Shown one piece after another: positions 24,131 through 31,424 of a DNA stretch of 46,312 bases. The translations under genes and the position numbers were made by a program. The notes beneath the pieces are model-generated. The model worked only from the letters and a program-made list of their open reading frames with translations. It had not been told where the DNA came from and searched no databases. Position 1 is the first letter of the stretch. Each line of letters begins with the position of its first letter. This stretch comes from an uncultured Bacilli bacterium (GTDB lineage Bacteria; Bacillota_I; Bacilli_A; RF39; UBA660). The stretch is taken from NCBI GenBank assembly GCA_944363595.1, contig CALVUN010000005.1, positions 1-46,312 of the forward strand, read 5' to 3'.

Positions 24131-24187
24131 ATGGATAAAGTATATTATAATAAGTTAACTACAATGATACTAGGGGGGGGGGTATAA
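24131..24187 (+). other. Short frame containing a 10-G tract (possible phase-variable leader peptide)
   Basis: ATG at 24131 begins MDKVYYNKLTTMILGGGV with a stop at 24185-24187. The glycines come from ten consecutive G (24173-24182). With nine or twelve G the frame would extend through a second KLTT segment to about 40 residues, while eleven G gives an early stop. GAAAGGTAGG lies about 14 bp upstream of the ATG. Whether it is translated is unknown; it may be a decayed type I toxin-like peptide. Confidence 0.35.
24173..24182 (+). repeat. Homopolymeric G10 tract in the leader of a surface-protein gene
   Basis: Ten consecutive G in an otherwise very AT-rich region, the longest G or C run I see in the window. 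Runs of this kind are prone to slipped-strand mispairing. It lies 117 bp before the surface-protein start, ahead of a terminator-like hairpin. Confidence 0.7.
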
Positions 24188-24217
24188 ATTAACTACCTTT
24201 AATATAATTAATAGTAT

Positions 24218-24277
24218 AAAACTACAAAGATTTAAGTTTAGTATATAACTAAGCTTGTTTTTTTGTAGTTTTTTTAT
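24218..24277 (+). terminator. Large two-part hairpin with T run (terminator or attenuator)
   Basis: AAACTACAAA (24218-24227) pairs with TTTGTAGTTT (24262-24271), enclosing a second 9-bp stem AAGTTTAGT (24234-24242) with ACTAAGCTT (24248-24256), followed by T. It stands between the G10 tract and the surface-protein ribosome binding site, where it could attenuate that gene. Confidence 0.65.
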
Positions 24278-24299
24278 ATGGAAAGGAAGGAAGTTAAGT

Positions 24300-25862
24300 A
24301 TGAAATATCTAAAAAAATATTACTTATTAATATTACTAATAATATCATTAATTGGCGTATCAGTATATGGAACTTATGCTATGTTTACATCTAGTGTAGA
24401 AACTAATATGGTAAATATAGATACAAGTATGACATATAAATTTAAGATTAATGGTACTCAGGAATTAAAAGTAAGTGCAGGTTCTAAGCTTAGATTTAAT
24501 GCTGTAGTAGAAAATGATATGGATGGTAAAATATCTTATGGTATGTATTATAAAATGATTAGTCCTAGTACATTACCTAGTGGTGTCATAATAGCCCAAG
24601 TATCAGATGATTTAACTATGTTAGCTAAAGGGCAATTAGAAAAAGGAGCTCAAACGACAGTACCAATGGTAATAAAGAATACATCAGATAGTGAGATAAC
24701 TGTAGAAATAGGTGTAAGAACAGGATATGCAACAGATAGTCAAGGAGTAGATGATATTATCTATAATGAAGGAGAAATACCTATAACTAGTTTTCAAACC
24801 AGTGAAGAGGCGGGGAATGATAGCTGTACCGCAACAGTGGAATGTACAACAGATTGTTCAAGTAAACAAGTTGATGGAAAATGGATGGAAGTATGTTATT
24901 GTTATACGGGAAATGAGGGAAGTCCACCACCAATTAGTGGAACAGAATTAGTAGAACAAATAAAATCACAAGTTAATCCTGGAACACCTGATTTTAGCCA
25001 GACGGCCACAACAGATGAAGGAATATATAGTGCGCAAGATAACTATGGAACAAGTTATTATTTTAGAGGAGCCGTAACAAATAACTATGTTAAATTTGCG
25101 GGATATTACTGGCGAATAATTCGAATAAATGGAGATGGAACAATAAGATTAATTTATGATGGAACAAGTGCGCATGCAAATGGCGAAGGTAGTAGTGATA
25201 GACAAATAGGTAGAAGTGTATATAATAATACCGATAGAGATAACGCATATGTAGGATATATGTATGGACAAACAGGAGCTAGTAGTTATAATAACACTCA
25301 TGCAAATACAAATAATAGTACAATAAAAACGACAGTAGATAATTGGTATAAAACAAACATAGTAGATGCAGGTTATAGTGATAAAGTAGCAGATGTAATC
25401 TATTGTAATGATCGAAGTATGAAAAGTGGAACAGGCTATGGAACGACGGAAACATATTATGGTGCTTATCAAAGAATAGAAGATGGAAACAATCCAGTAC
25501 TAACATGTACCAATCAAAATGATAGATTTACGGTAGAAGATACAAGTAAAGGGAATGGAGCATTAACATATCCAGTAGGCTTAATAACAATAGATGAAGT
25601 AGAGATGGCGGGTGTAAATTCGGCAACTACAAGTAGTAATGGAAAATATTATTATTTATACACAGGTAATGGGTATTGGACAATGAGCCCGTCTGGTTTA
25701 TACCGTGGTTACGCGCTCGGGTTTTACGTGCAATATACTAGTCGCATCAGCTACGACAGTGTGGACTACACGTTCGGTGTGCGGCCCGTGCTTTCTCTCA
25801 AATCTGACGTAACATTAATGGGTTCTGGAACCATGAATGACCCTTGGACCGTACAAAATTAA
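24300..25862 (+). CDS. Surface protein with N-terminal TasA/camelysin-like region and variable C-terminal lectin-like domain
   Basis: A 520-residue exported protein. The start at 24300 follows GGAAGGAAG. The signal peptide (KYLKKYYLLILLIISLIGVS) leads into GTYAMFTSSVETN, a pattern seen at the start of TasA/camelysin-like proteins. Then comes a beta-rich region to about 180, a cysteine cluster (CTATVECTTDCSSK, CYCYTG), and from about 235 a conserved domain ([64 protein letters not shown]). The last 60 codons contain GYWTMSP, a hypervariable GC-rich stretch, and [14 protein letters not shown]. This layout matches C-type-lectin-like domains that end in GVRP..L, several of which are targets of diversity-generating retroelements. 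It shares its last 280 residues with the protein ending at 45233. Confidence 0.7.
   Translation: MKYLKKYYLLILLIISLIGVSVYGTYAMFTSSVETNMVNIDTSMTYKFKINGTQELKVSAGSKLRFNAVVENDMDGKISYGMYYKMISPSTLPSGVIIAQVSDDLTMLAKGQLEKGAQTTVPMVIKNTSDSEITVEIGVRTGYATDSQGVDDIIYNEGEIPITSFQTSEEAGNDSCTATVECTTDCSSKQVDGKWMEVCYCYTGNEGSPPPISGTELVEQIKSQVNPGTPDFSQTATTDEGIYSAQDNYGTSYYFRGAVTNNYVKFAGYYWRIIRINGDGTIRLIYDGTSAHANGEGSSDRQIGRSVYNNTDRDNAYVGYMYGQTGASSYNNTHANTNNSTIKTTVDNWYKTNIVDAGYSDKVADVIYCNDRSMKSGTGYGTTETYYGAYQRIEDGNNPVLTCTNQNDRFTVEDTSKGNGALTYPVGLITIDEVEMAGVNSATTSSNGKYYYLYTGNGYWTMSPSGLYRGYALGFYVQYTSRISYDSVDYTFGVRPVLSLKSDVTLMGSGTMNDPWTVQN
25685..25813 (+). repeat. GC-rich hypervariable cassette, copy A
   Basis: 5' flank GAGCCCGTCT (25685-25694), an 81-nt core (25695-25775), then GGT and a 35-nt 3' flank (25779-25813, beginning GTGCGGCCCGTGC). 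By hand count the core is about 49% GC in a region otherwise near 30%. The flanks match copy B (45282-45410) at 10 of 10 and 34 of 35 positions while the cores agree at only about 37 of 81. Most core codons end in C or T. Confidence 0.8.
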
Positions 25863-25871
25863 GAAAACCAA

Positions 25872-25900
25872 TTGACAGTCACTAAATAATCCATTATAAT
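25872..25900 (+). promoter_or_regulatory. Promoter of the aspS T-box transcript
   Basis: Consensus TTGACA at 25872-25877 and TATAAT at 25895-25900 with an exact 17-bp spacer. Confidence 0.85.
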
Positions 25901-25906
25901 ATTCTA

Positions 25907-26049
25907 TGTAATTAATTCCTTGTACTAAGTGACAAAGTACATAAATAAGGAAATCGCTAAATAAGCGTTATCATAAAAAAGAGCACTTAAAGTGAAATAA
26001 GGTGGCACCGCGGATATTAATTCGTCCTTATAGCTTAAGTGTTTTTTTA
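25907..26049 (+). promoter_or_regulatory. Very short T-box riboswitch leader of aspS
   Basis: The T-box sequence AAGGTGGCACCGCGG is at 25999-26013, followed by CGTCCTTAT and a terminator (CACTTAA at 25984-25990 with TTAAGTG at 26035-26041, then T). The 5' half is a single small hairpin: TTCCT (25916-25920) with AGGAA (25948-25952) and TGTACT (25921-25926) with AGTACA (25936-25941), terminal loop AAGTGACAA and internal bulge TAAATA. A second hairpin CGCT/AGCG follows. There is no room for the usual 80-100 nt Stem I. The terminal loop contains GAC (Asp codon, 25931-25933); the bulge contains AAT (Asn). Both would suit this synthetase. Confidence 0.8.
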
Positions 26050-26072
26050 TATAAAAAGAAAGGAAGTAAATT

Positions 26073-27386
26073 ATGAAAAAAACATACATAAATGATTTAA
26101 AAAACCATGGTAATGAAGAAGTAGTAGTAAAAGGATTTGTCGATAAAATAAGAGATTTACAATATGTCCAATTTATTATTTTAAGAGATATAACAGGAAA
26201 AGTACAATTAACAGTAGAAAAAAATGAAGAAAATAAAGAATTGACAGAACTATTTACTAATTTAACTCTAGAAAGTACCATCAGTGCTACTTGTAAAGTA
26301 TTAATTAACGAAAAAGTAAAATTAGGGGGCTTAGAATTAATACCAAGTAAAGTAGAAGTAACAAGTAAATCTTTACCAGAATTACCATTTGACATCAAAA
26401 GTAAAGACAATGCTTTAAGAGAAACAAGATTAGATTATCGTTTCTTAGATCTAAGAAGAGAAGAAAATCAACTACTATTTCAATGTGAAACATATCTAGA
26501 ACATAGTATGCGAGAATTTTGTTTAAATAATAATTTCATTGAAATACATAGTCCCAAAATTTCTGAGGGAACTGCCGAAGGAGGCGCTGAAGTATTCAAA
26601 TTAGATTATTTCGGTAAACAAGCAAGTTTATCACAATCACCCCAATTTTATAAACAAATGGCCATTGCCTCAGGATTTGATAAAGTATTTGAAATAGGAA
26701 CTGTTTTTCGTGCTGAAAATTCCCATACATCATATCATGCAACCGAAATAAATATGGTCGATATCGAAATAGGGGATATAGACAGTGTCGAAGATGTAAT
26801 GGATTTCCAAGAAGCATGGTTAAAATATAGTTTTAACAAGTTAAAAGAAAAATATGGTGAAAAAATAAAAAAACACTTTAACGTTGAAATAAGTAATGTC
26901 GATATTAATTTTCCTCGTATAACATTTAAAGAAGCTAAAGAAATACTAAAAGAAAAATATCACTATATAGGTAGTGCTAAAGAAGACTTCGAACGAAAAG
27001 AAGAAGAATTACTAGGTAAATATGCTAAAGAAAAATATCATAGTGATTTCATCTTTGTAACCAATTACCCTTATAGTGCAAGACCATTTTATAGTATGAA
27101 AAATAATGCTGGTACAACTGAAACCTATGACTTATTATATAAAGGAATAGAGATCACCAGTGGAGCCCAAAGAGAGCATCGTTATGATATTCTAACTAAA
27201 CAAATCAAAGAAAAAGGTATTGACCCTCAAACACTAGATTTTTATATTGAATTTTTCAAATATGGATGTCCTCCTCACGGTGGTTTTGGATTTGGTATGG
27301 CTAGACTATTAATGCGTATTTTTGAAATAGATAACATAAGAGAAGCAACATTTATCTACCGTGGTCCAACAAGATTAAAACCATAA
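26073..27386 (+). CDS. aspS: Aspartyl-tRNA synthetase, archaeal/eukaryotic type (probably non-discriminating Asp/Asn)
   Basis: A 437-residue class IIb synthetase. An N-terminal OB-fold anticodon domain (VVVKGFVDKIRDLQYVQFII) is followed by motif 1 (EIHSPKISEGTAEGGAEVF), YFGKQASLSQSPQFYKQMA, motif 2 (EIGTVFRAENSHTSYHATE) and motif 3 (GGFGFGMARLLMRIF). At about 440 residues without the large GAD insertion, it is the archaeal-type enzyme found in some Firmicutes, which often charges both tRNA-Asp and tRNA-Asn and relies on GatCAB. It is more like AspRS than AsnRS by the QSPQFYKQ block. Controlled by the compact T-box leader upstream. Confidence 0.88.
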   Translation: MKKTYINDLKNHGNEEVVVKGFVDKIRDLQYVQFIILRDITGKVQLTVEKNEENKELTELFTNLTLESTISATCKVLINEKVKLGGLELIPSKVEVTSKSLPELPFDIKSKDNALRETRLDYRFLDLRREENQLLFQCETYLEHSMREFCLNNNFIEIHSPKISEGTAEGGAEVFKLDYFGKQASLSQSPQFYKQMAIASGFDKVFEIGTVFRAENSHTSYHATEINMVDIEIGDIDSVEDVMDFQEAWLKYSFNKLKEKYGEKIKKHFNVEISNVDINFPRITFKEAKEILKEKYHYIGSAKEDFERKEEELLGKYAKEKYHSDFIFVTNYPYSARPFYSMKNNAGTTETYDLLYKGIEITSGAQREHRYDILTKQIKEKGIDPQTLDFYIEFFKYGCPPHGGFGFGMARLLMRIFEIDNIREATFIYRGPTRLKP

Positions 27387-27393
27387 GGAAAAT

Positions 27394-28197
27394 ATGAAAG
27401 AACTAAAAGATATTGAAAAATCCATCATTAAGAAATACCGCAAAGAAATTTATAGTAGATTTATTCGTGCCATAAAAGATTTTAATCTAATTGAACCAAA
27501 TGATCATATTTGTATATGCATAAGTGGAGGTAAAGATTCATTTCTATTAGCCAAATGTATGCAAGAATTAAAAAGACATAACAAATTTCCTTTTAAATTA
27601 ACCTTCCTAGTCATGGATCCAGGATATACTAAAGAAAATCTCAACCAAATAATTAATAATGCCAAATATTTAAACATTCAAATAGAAATATATAAATCAA
27701 ATATCTTCGAAGTAATAAAAGAAACCAAAGGCAAAAGCCCATGTTATCTATGTGCTAGAATGCGTCGTGGATGCTTATATAGTAAAGCCCAAGAACTAGG
27801 TTGTAACAAAATAGCCCTAGGCCATCACTTCAATGACGTTATAGAAACCATTCTCTTAAATCAACTTTACAATGGCCATTTCTCAGGAATGTTACCTATC
27901 CTAGATAGTGATAATTTTAAAGGAATGAAACTAATAAGACCCCTATATTATGTCAAAGAAAAAGATATAATATCCTGGGTAAAAAACAGTGAATTAACAT
28001 TTTTAGATTGTGCTTGTTCTGTAACCAAAAAAGACATAGGTAAAAGAAAAGAAATAAAAAAACTAATAAACTATCTCTTACAAGATAATAAAAATGCTGA
28101 TATTAATATTTTCAATTCCATGTTTAACGTCAATCCCAATACCACGATTGAAAAAGGAGGAAAAAATGCAAGATTTACAAATAAAAACCAATTATAA
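27394..28197 (+). CDS. TtcA/TilS-like PP-loop tRNA thiolation protein
   Basis: A 267-residue protein with the PP-loop SGGKDSFLLAKC at about 43-54, the CxxC pair in PCYLCARMRRGCLYS, GHHFNDVIETILLN, the LIRPLYYVKEKDI block and later DCACSV. These features match the TtcA group, which makes 2-thiocytidine in tRNA and uses an iron-sulphur cluster held by CxxC plus a third cysteine. Length is right. It begins eight bases after aspS with AAGGA upstream, so it is cotranscribed with it, and its 3' end overlaps the next gene by 32 bp. Confidence 0.82.
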   Translation: MKELKDIEKSIIKKYRKEIYSRFIRAIKDFNLIEPNDHICICISGGKDSFLLAKCMQELKRHNKFPFKLTFLVMDPGYTKENLNQIINNAKYLNIQIEIYKSNIFEVIKETKGKSPCYLCARMRRGCLYSKAQELGCNKIALGHHFNDVIETILLNQLYNGHFSGMLPILDSDNFKGMKLIRPLYYVKEKDIISWVKNSELTFLDCACSVTKKDIGKRKEIKKLINYLLQDNKNADINIFNSMFNVNPNTTIEKGGKNARFTNKNQL

Positions 28198-28684
28198 TGA
28201 AAAACTAATAAAAAAATATATGATAGATCATTTCTTTATAAGAACCAAAAAAGTAAAAATAATAATCAATATCATCATTGTCATATGCACTATATTAACA
28301 ATAATTCTAATGACAAACAAAATAACTACTTTTAATATAGTATGTTTAATAATCTATATTCTAGGTTTTATTGAATTCAATACCAGTATATTACCAAAAT
28401 TTAGTTTTAACAAGCTAAAAAAGAGTAGTAAACTATCTATAAATACTAATAATGAATATATACTAAGTAATAAAGAAATAGAAATTAAAAACAATATAGG
28501 TTCTTCTAAAATAAACTATCTTGATATATATCAATGCGTCGAAGTAAAAAATGCCTATTATATATATTTATCAGATAGACAAGCATTCATTATCGATAAA
28601 GAACAATTAACTAAAGAAGAAAACCAAAAATTAGTTAAAATACTAACTACCAAAATTAAAAACTACCAAAAAATAAACAAATAA
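28166..28684 (+). CDS. YcxB-like membrane protein
   Basis: A 172-residue protein starting at 28166 behind AAAGGAGG, inside the end of the ttcA-like gene. Two adjacent hydrophobic helices (about 33-50 and 55-70, including IIVICTILTIILM) separate an N-terminal short segment from a C-terminal beta-rich domain. That domain has ISNNIGS-like SSKINYLDIYQCVEVKNAYY and IYLSDRQAFIIDKEQL, which fit the YcxB C-terminal PH-like domain. The function of the family is unknown. Confidence 0.65.
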   Translation: MQDLQIKTNYNEKLIKKYMIDHFFIRTKKVKIIINIIIVICTILTIILMTNKITTFNIVCLIIYILGFIEFNTSILPKFSFNKLKKSSKLSINTNNEYILSNKEIEIKNNIGSSKINYLDIYQCVEVKNAYYIYLSDRQAFIIDKEQLTKEENQKLVKILTTKIKNYQKINK

Positions 28685-28728
28685 ATTAACTACAAGTTAA
28701 AACACTAGTAATACAATATAAACTATGT

Positions 28729-28734
28729 TATAAT
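28729..28734 (+). promoter_or_regulatory. -10 element of the 6S-like RNA
   Basis: TATAAT at 28729-28734 places the start at about A28741, exactly where the closing helix of the RNA begins. The -35 is poor. Confidence 0.5.
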
Positions 28735-28740
28735 CAAAGT

Positions 28741-28918
28741 ACCTAGAGAGTTCGTTATCTATAGTATAAAACCGACTAAAGATATATATAGGGAATTTAA
28801 TATATATTATGTGTTGAAGACCTACAATGTAGGGATCCTAATTAATATATTGTAATTACCCACCTGTGTGGTTACGCGCGGGTTTTATCTTAAATAGAAC
28901 ACGGCTCTTTGGGTTTTA
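28741..28918 (+). ncRNA. ssrS: Probable 6S RNA
   Basis: A gene-free 260-bp stretch holds a promoter followed by a rod-like RNA of about 178 nt. The closing stem CCTAGAGAGTT pairs with GGCTCTTTGGG (with G-U pairs), the next helix is ATAAAACC with GGTTTTAT, and the far end is the hairpin CCTAC-AAT-GTAGG within AT-rich arms. Between helices lie unpaired stretches consistent with a central bubble. Local motifs ATGTGTTGAAG and GGTTACGCG resemble segments of Bacillus 6S RNA as I remember it. The 3' end runs into TTTTATTTTG. 6S RNA binds RNA polymerase holoenzyme. The call rests on shape, length and short motifs only. Confidence 0.55.
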
Positions 28919-28944
28919 TTTTGTATATTGAAAGAAGGAATAAT

Positions 28945-29403
28945 ATGTTAAAAATAAACACTATTGCCCCCAATTTTACTTTACCAAATGAAAATAAAGA
29001 ACTAATATCCCTAAAAGATTACCTAGGTACTAAGGTTATACTATACTTTTATCCCAAAGATATGACTACTGGTTGTACTAAAGAAGCATGTGATTTTCGT
29101 GATAATTATCAATTATTTAAAGAAAAAAACTATAATATAATAGGTATAAGTAAAGATACATCAAACTCCCATGCCAAATTTAAAAACATGTATAAATTAC
29201 CATTCATCTTACTAGCAGATAAAGATAAAGAAGTATGTAAACTATATGATGTTTTAAAAGAAAAAAGCATGTATGGTAAAAAATACCTAGGTATTTCAAG
29301 ATCAACATACATAATAAATGAAGAAGGAATAATTACCCATGTATTTGAAGATGTGGACTATAAAACACATATTCAAGATATCATTAAAGAAATTGGAGAT
29401 TAA
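28945..29403 (+). CDS. bcp: Thiol peroxidase, BCP/PrxQ-type peroxiredoxin
   Basis: A 152-residue thioredoxin-fold enzyme. APNFTLPNENKELISLKDYL opens the domain, then VILYFYPKDMTTGCTKEACDFRD holds the peroxidatic cysteine and, five residues later, the resolving cysteine typical of PrxQ. SRSTYIINEEGIITHVF closes it. It reduces hydroperoxides with thioredoxin-type donors. The start at 28945 follows GAAAGAAGGA, rather than 28909, which lies in the 6S-like RNA. It is separated from tcdA by two bases. Confidence 0.93.
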   Translation: MLKINTIAPNFTLPNENKELISLKDYLGTKVILYFYPKDMTTGCTKEACDFRDNYQLFKEKNYNIIGISKDTSNSHAKFKNMYKLPFILLADKDKEVCKLYDVLKEKSMYGKKYLGISRSTYIINEEGIITHVFEDVDYKTHIQDIIKEIGD

Positions 29404-29405
29404 AT

Positions 29406-30086
29406 ATGTTTGAAAGAGAAATATCCTTAATAGGACAAGAAAATTTAACTAAAATTCAAAACCAAACTGTTGCTCTAATAGGACTAGGGGGAGTAGGGGG
29501 ATATACCCTAGAAACCCTCGTAAGATGTGGTATAAAAAACATATTAGTAGTGGATTACGATACTATAGAATTAACTAATTTAAACAGACAAATACTAACT
29601 ACTAATAACAATATAGGAGAAAAAAAAGTACTAGAAGCCCAAAAAAGAGCTCTAAGTATTAATCCCAATATTAATATTATTCCCATTGATTTATATATAG
29701 ATAAAGATAATTATCAAGAATTATTCAAATATCATATAGACTATCTTATCGATGCTTGCGATAGCATCAATACCAAAAAATTACTTATTAAAGAATCTCT
29801 TTCTAGAAAAATAAAAATAATTTCCTGTATGGGAACAGGTAATAAATTAGACCCATCATTACTAAAAATAACTACTATTGATAAAACATCATATGACCCA
29901 TTAGCCAAAATAATAAGAAAGTACATAAAAGATAATCACTTATCACCCAAACTTCCTGTTGTATCATCCACTGAAAAACCAATTATCACATCAAACAAAC
30001 AAATAGCATCCATAAGTTATGTCCCTGCCTATGCTGGCTTATTACTAACAAAATACATAATCGATGATATCATAAAAAATAAATAA
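29406..30086 (+). CDS. tcdA: tRNA threonylcarbamoyladenosine dehydratase
   Basis: A 226-residue E1-like ATP-dependent enzyme that cyclises t6A37 in tRNA. The N-terminus FEREISLIGQENLTKIQNQT is followed by the nucleotide-binding ALIGLGGVGGYTLE and the conserved DTIELTNLNRQIL. CMGTGNKLDPS and the late SYVPAYAGLL match TcdA/CsdL rather than ThiF or MoeB, as does the absence of the zinc cysteines. The start directly follows the bcp stop, so the genes are cotranscribed. Confidence 0.93.
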   Translation: MFEREISLIGQENLTKIQNQTVALIGLGGVGGYTLETLVRCGIKNILVVDYDTIELTNLNRQILTTNNNIGEKKVLEAQKRALSINPNINIIPIDLYIDKDNYQELFKYHIDYLIDACDSINTKKLLIKESLSRKIKIISCMGTGNKLDPSLLKITTIDKTSYDPLAKIIRKYIKDNHLSPKLPVVSSTEKPIITSNKQIASISYVPAYAGLLLTKYIIDDIIKNK

Positions 30087-30110
30087 GATACAAGCTACTT
30101 GTATCTTTTA
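30087..30110. terminator. Bidirectional terminator between tcdA and rarA
   Basis: GATACAAG (30087-30094) pairs with CTTGTATC (30098-30105), followed by TTTT. The rarA stop codon lies in the loop and right arm. Confidence 0.75.
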
Positions 30111-31303
30111 AGTTTATCCATAATATCTCTAAATAACCTCTCATTACGATTATTCTTAGGAACATAATACTCTCTATTCTTAATTCTATCAGGTAAATAT
30201 TGCTGTTTAACATAACTATTAGGATAATCATGTGGATACAGATAAGTATCACTAGGATTATGCAAATGCTTAGGAACATTTCCCGTATCAAAAGACCTAA
30301 TATCATTTAAAGCCTTATCAATAGCCATTTCAGCACTATTACTTTTAGGGGATAAAGCAAGTTCAATAACAACCGAACTAAGAATAATTCTAGCTTCCGG
30401 TAATCCCACCCTAAAAGCACAGTTAACCGCCGCATCCACTTTAGGACCCATACTAGAATTAGCAAGTCCAATATCCTCATAAACAATAACCGATAACCTA
30501 CGGCAAATACTATCCAAATCTCCCCCTTCGATTAATCTTGCCAAATAATAAACACTAGCATGAACATCACTTCCTCGAATAGACTTCTGTAAAGCACTGA
30601 GTAAATCATAATAACCATCCCCATCCTTATCATGAAAAATATTCTTTTTACCAGAAACACTTTCAACAACATCACAATTAATCATATGATCATCATTAGC
30701 ATAATAACAAACCTCAAGTAAATTATAAGCATAACGAAGATCACTACCCGCTAAATTAATAATCATATTAATAGCCTCATCATCGATCTTAATATCAGGT
30801 AAAAATTCACTCTTAATAGCCCTATCCATAGCTATTTTCATATCTTCATATAAAATATCTTTAAGTTCAAAAATCTGACATCTACTCCTAATCGCAGGAT
30901 TAATACTATGATAAGGATTAGAAGTAGTCATACCAATAAGAACAATAAGCCCACTTTCCAAATAGGGAAGAAGTAAATCCTGTTTATCCTTATTCATCCT
31001 ATGAATCTCATCTATAATCAAAACCATTCCACCATAAACCTTAGCCTCTTCAATAACAATATCAAAATCCTTCTTATTATTAACAACAGCATTAAGCATT
31101 CTATATTTAACATCAAGCTCATTAACAATACAAAGAGCAATACTAGTCTTACCAATGCCAGGTTTACCATATAAAATCATCGAAAATAACTTCTTATTTT
31201 TAACCATATTAAAAATAATTTTCCCATCACCAATCAAATGCTGCTGTCCAACAATATCATCAAGTTTTTTTGGCCTAAGTTTAATTGCTAATAAATCATT
31301 CAT
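30095..31303 (-). CDS. rarA: Replication-associated recombination protein A (MgsA/RarA)
   Basis: A 402-residue AAA+ ATPase of the RarA/WRNIP1 family. The N-terminal MRPKKLDD-type segment reads IKLRPKKLDDIVGQQHLIG, then Walker A YGKPGIGKTS, Walker B LIIDEIHRMNKDKQD, and sensor GMTTSNPYHSINPAIRSRC. The C-terminal tetramerisation domain has the signature YLYPHDYPNSYVKQQYLPD. It acts at stalled or collapsed replication forks. It is the only minus-strand gene among plus-strand neighbours between 26 and 34 kb, which matches the leading-strand direction in that interval. Confidence 0.95.
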   Translation of the reverse strand: MNDLLAIKLRPKKLDDIVGQQHLIGDGKIIFNMVKNKKLFSMILYGKPGIGKTSIALCIVNELDVKYRMLNAVVNNKKDFDIVIEEAKVYGGMVLIIDEIHRMNKDKQDLLLPYLESGLIVLIGMTTSNPYHSINPAIRSRCQIFELKDILYEDMKIAMDRAIKSEFLPDIKIDDEAINMIINLAGSDLRYAYNLLEVCYYANDDHMINCDVVESVSGKKNIFHDKDGDGYYDLLSALQKSIRGSDVHASVYYLARLIEGGDLDSICRRLSVIVYEDIGLANSSMGPKVDAAVNCAFRVGLPEARIILSSVVIELALSPKSNSAEMAIDKALNDIRSFDTGNVPKHLHNPSDTYLYPHDYPNSYVKQQYLPDRIKNREYYVPKNNRNERLFRDIMDKLKRYK

Positions 31304-31393
31304 CTAAATCACCAATATAATTTTAACAAAGAAAAAAACATAAGTAAATAGCGAAATATATAATTTAACTACCTAAAAAAGCCGATTTTATGC

Positions 31394-31399
31394 TATAAT
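31394..31399 (+). promoter_or_regulatory. -10 element upstream of the membrane protein-xerD unit
   Basis: TGCTATAAT forms an extended -10 (TATAAT at 31394-31399), 26 bp before the ATG at 31425, with ATGGAGGAA as ribosome binding site. Confidence 0.5.
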
Positions 31400-31424
31400 T
31401 AACATAAGATATGGAGGAATATAC

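Noticed and set aside
25149-25506. Minus-strand frames inside the surface-protein gene
   Set aside because: They have no ribosome binding site or recognisable protein pattern and mirror the repetitive codon use of the real gene.
25685-25813. Simple horizontal acquisition of the whole surface gene as the cause of high GC
   Set aside because: Only the last 45 or so codons are GC-rich; the body of the gene has ordinary AT-rich codon use.
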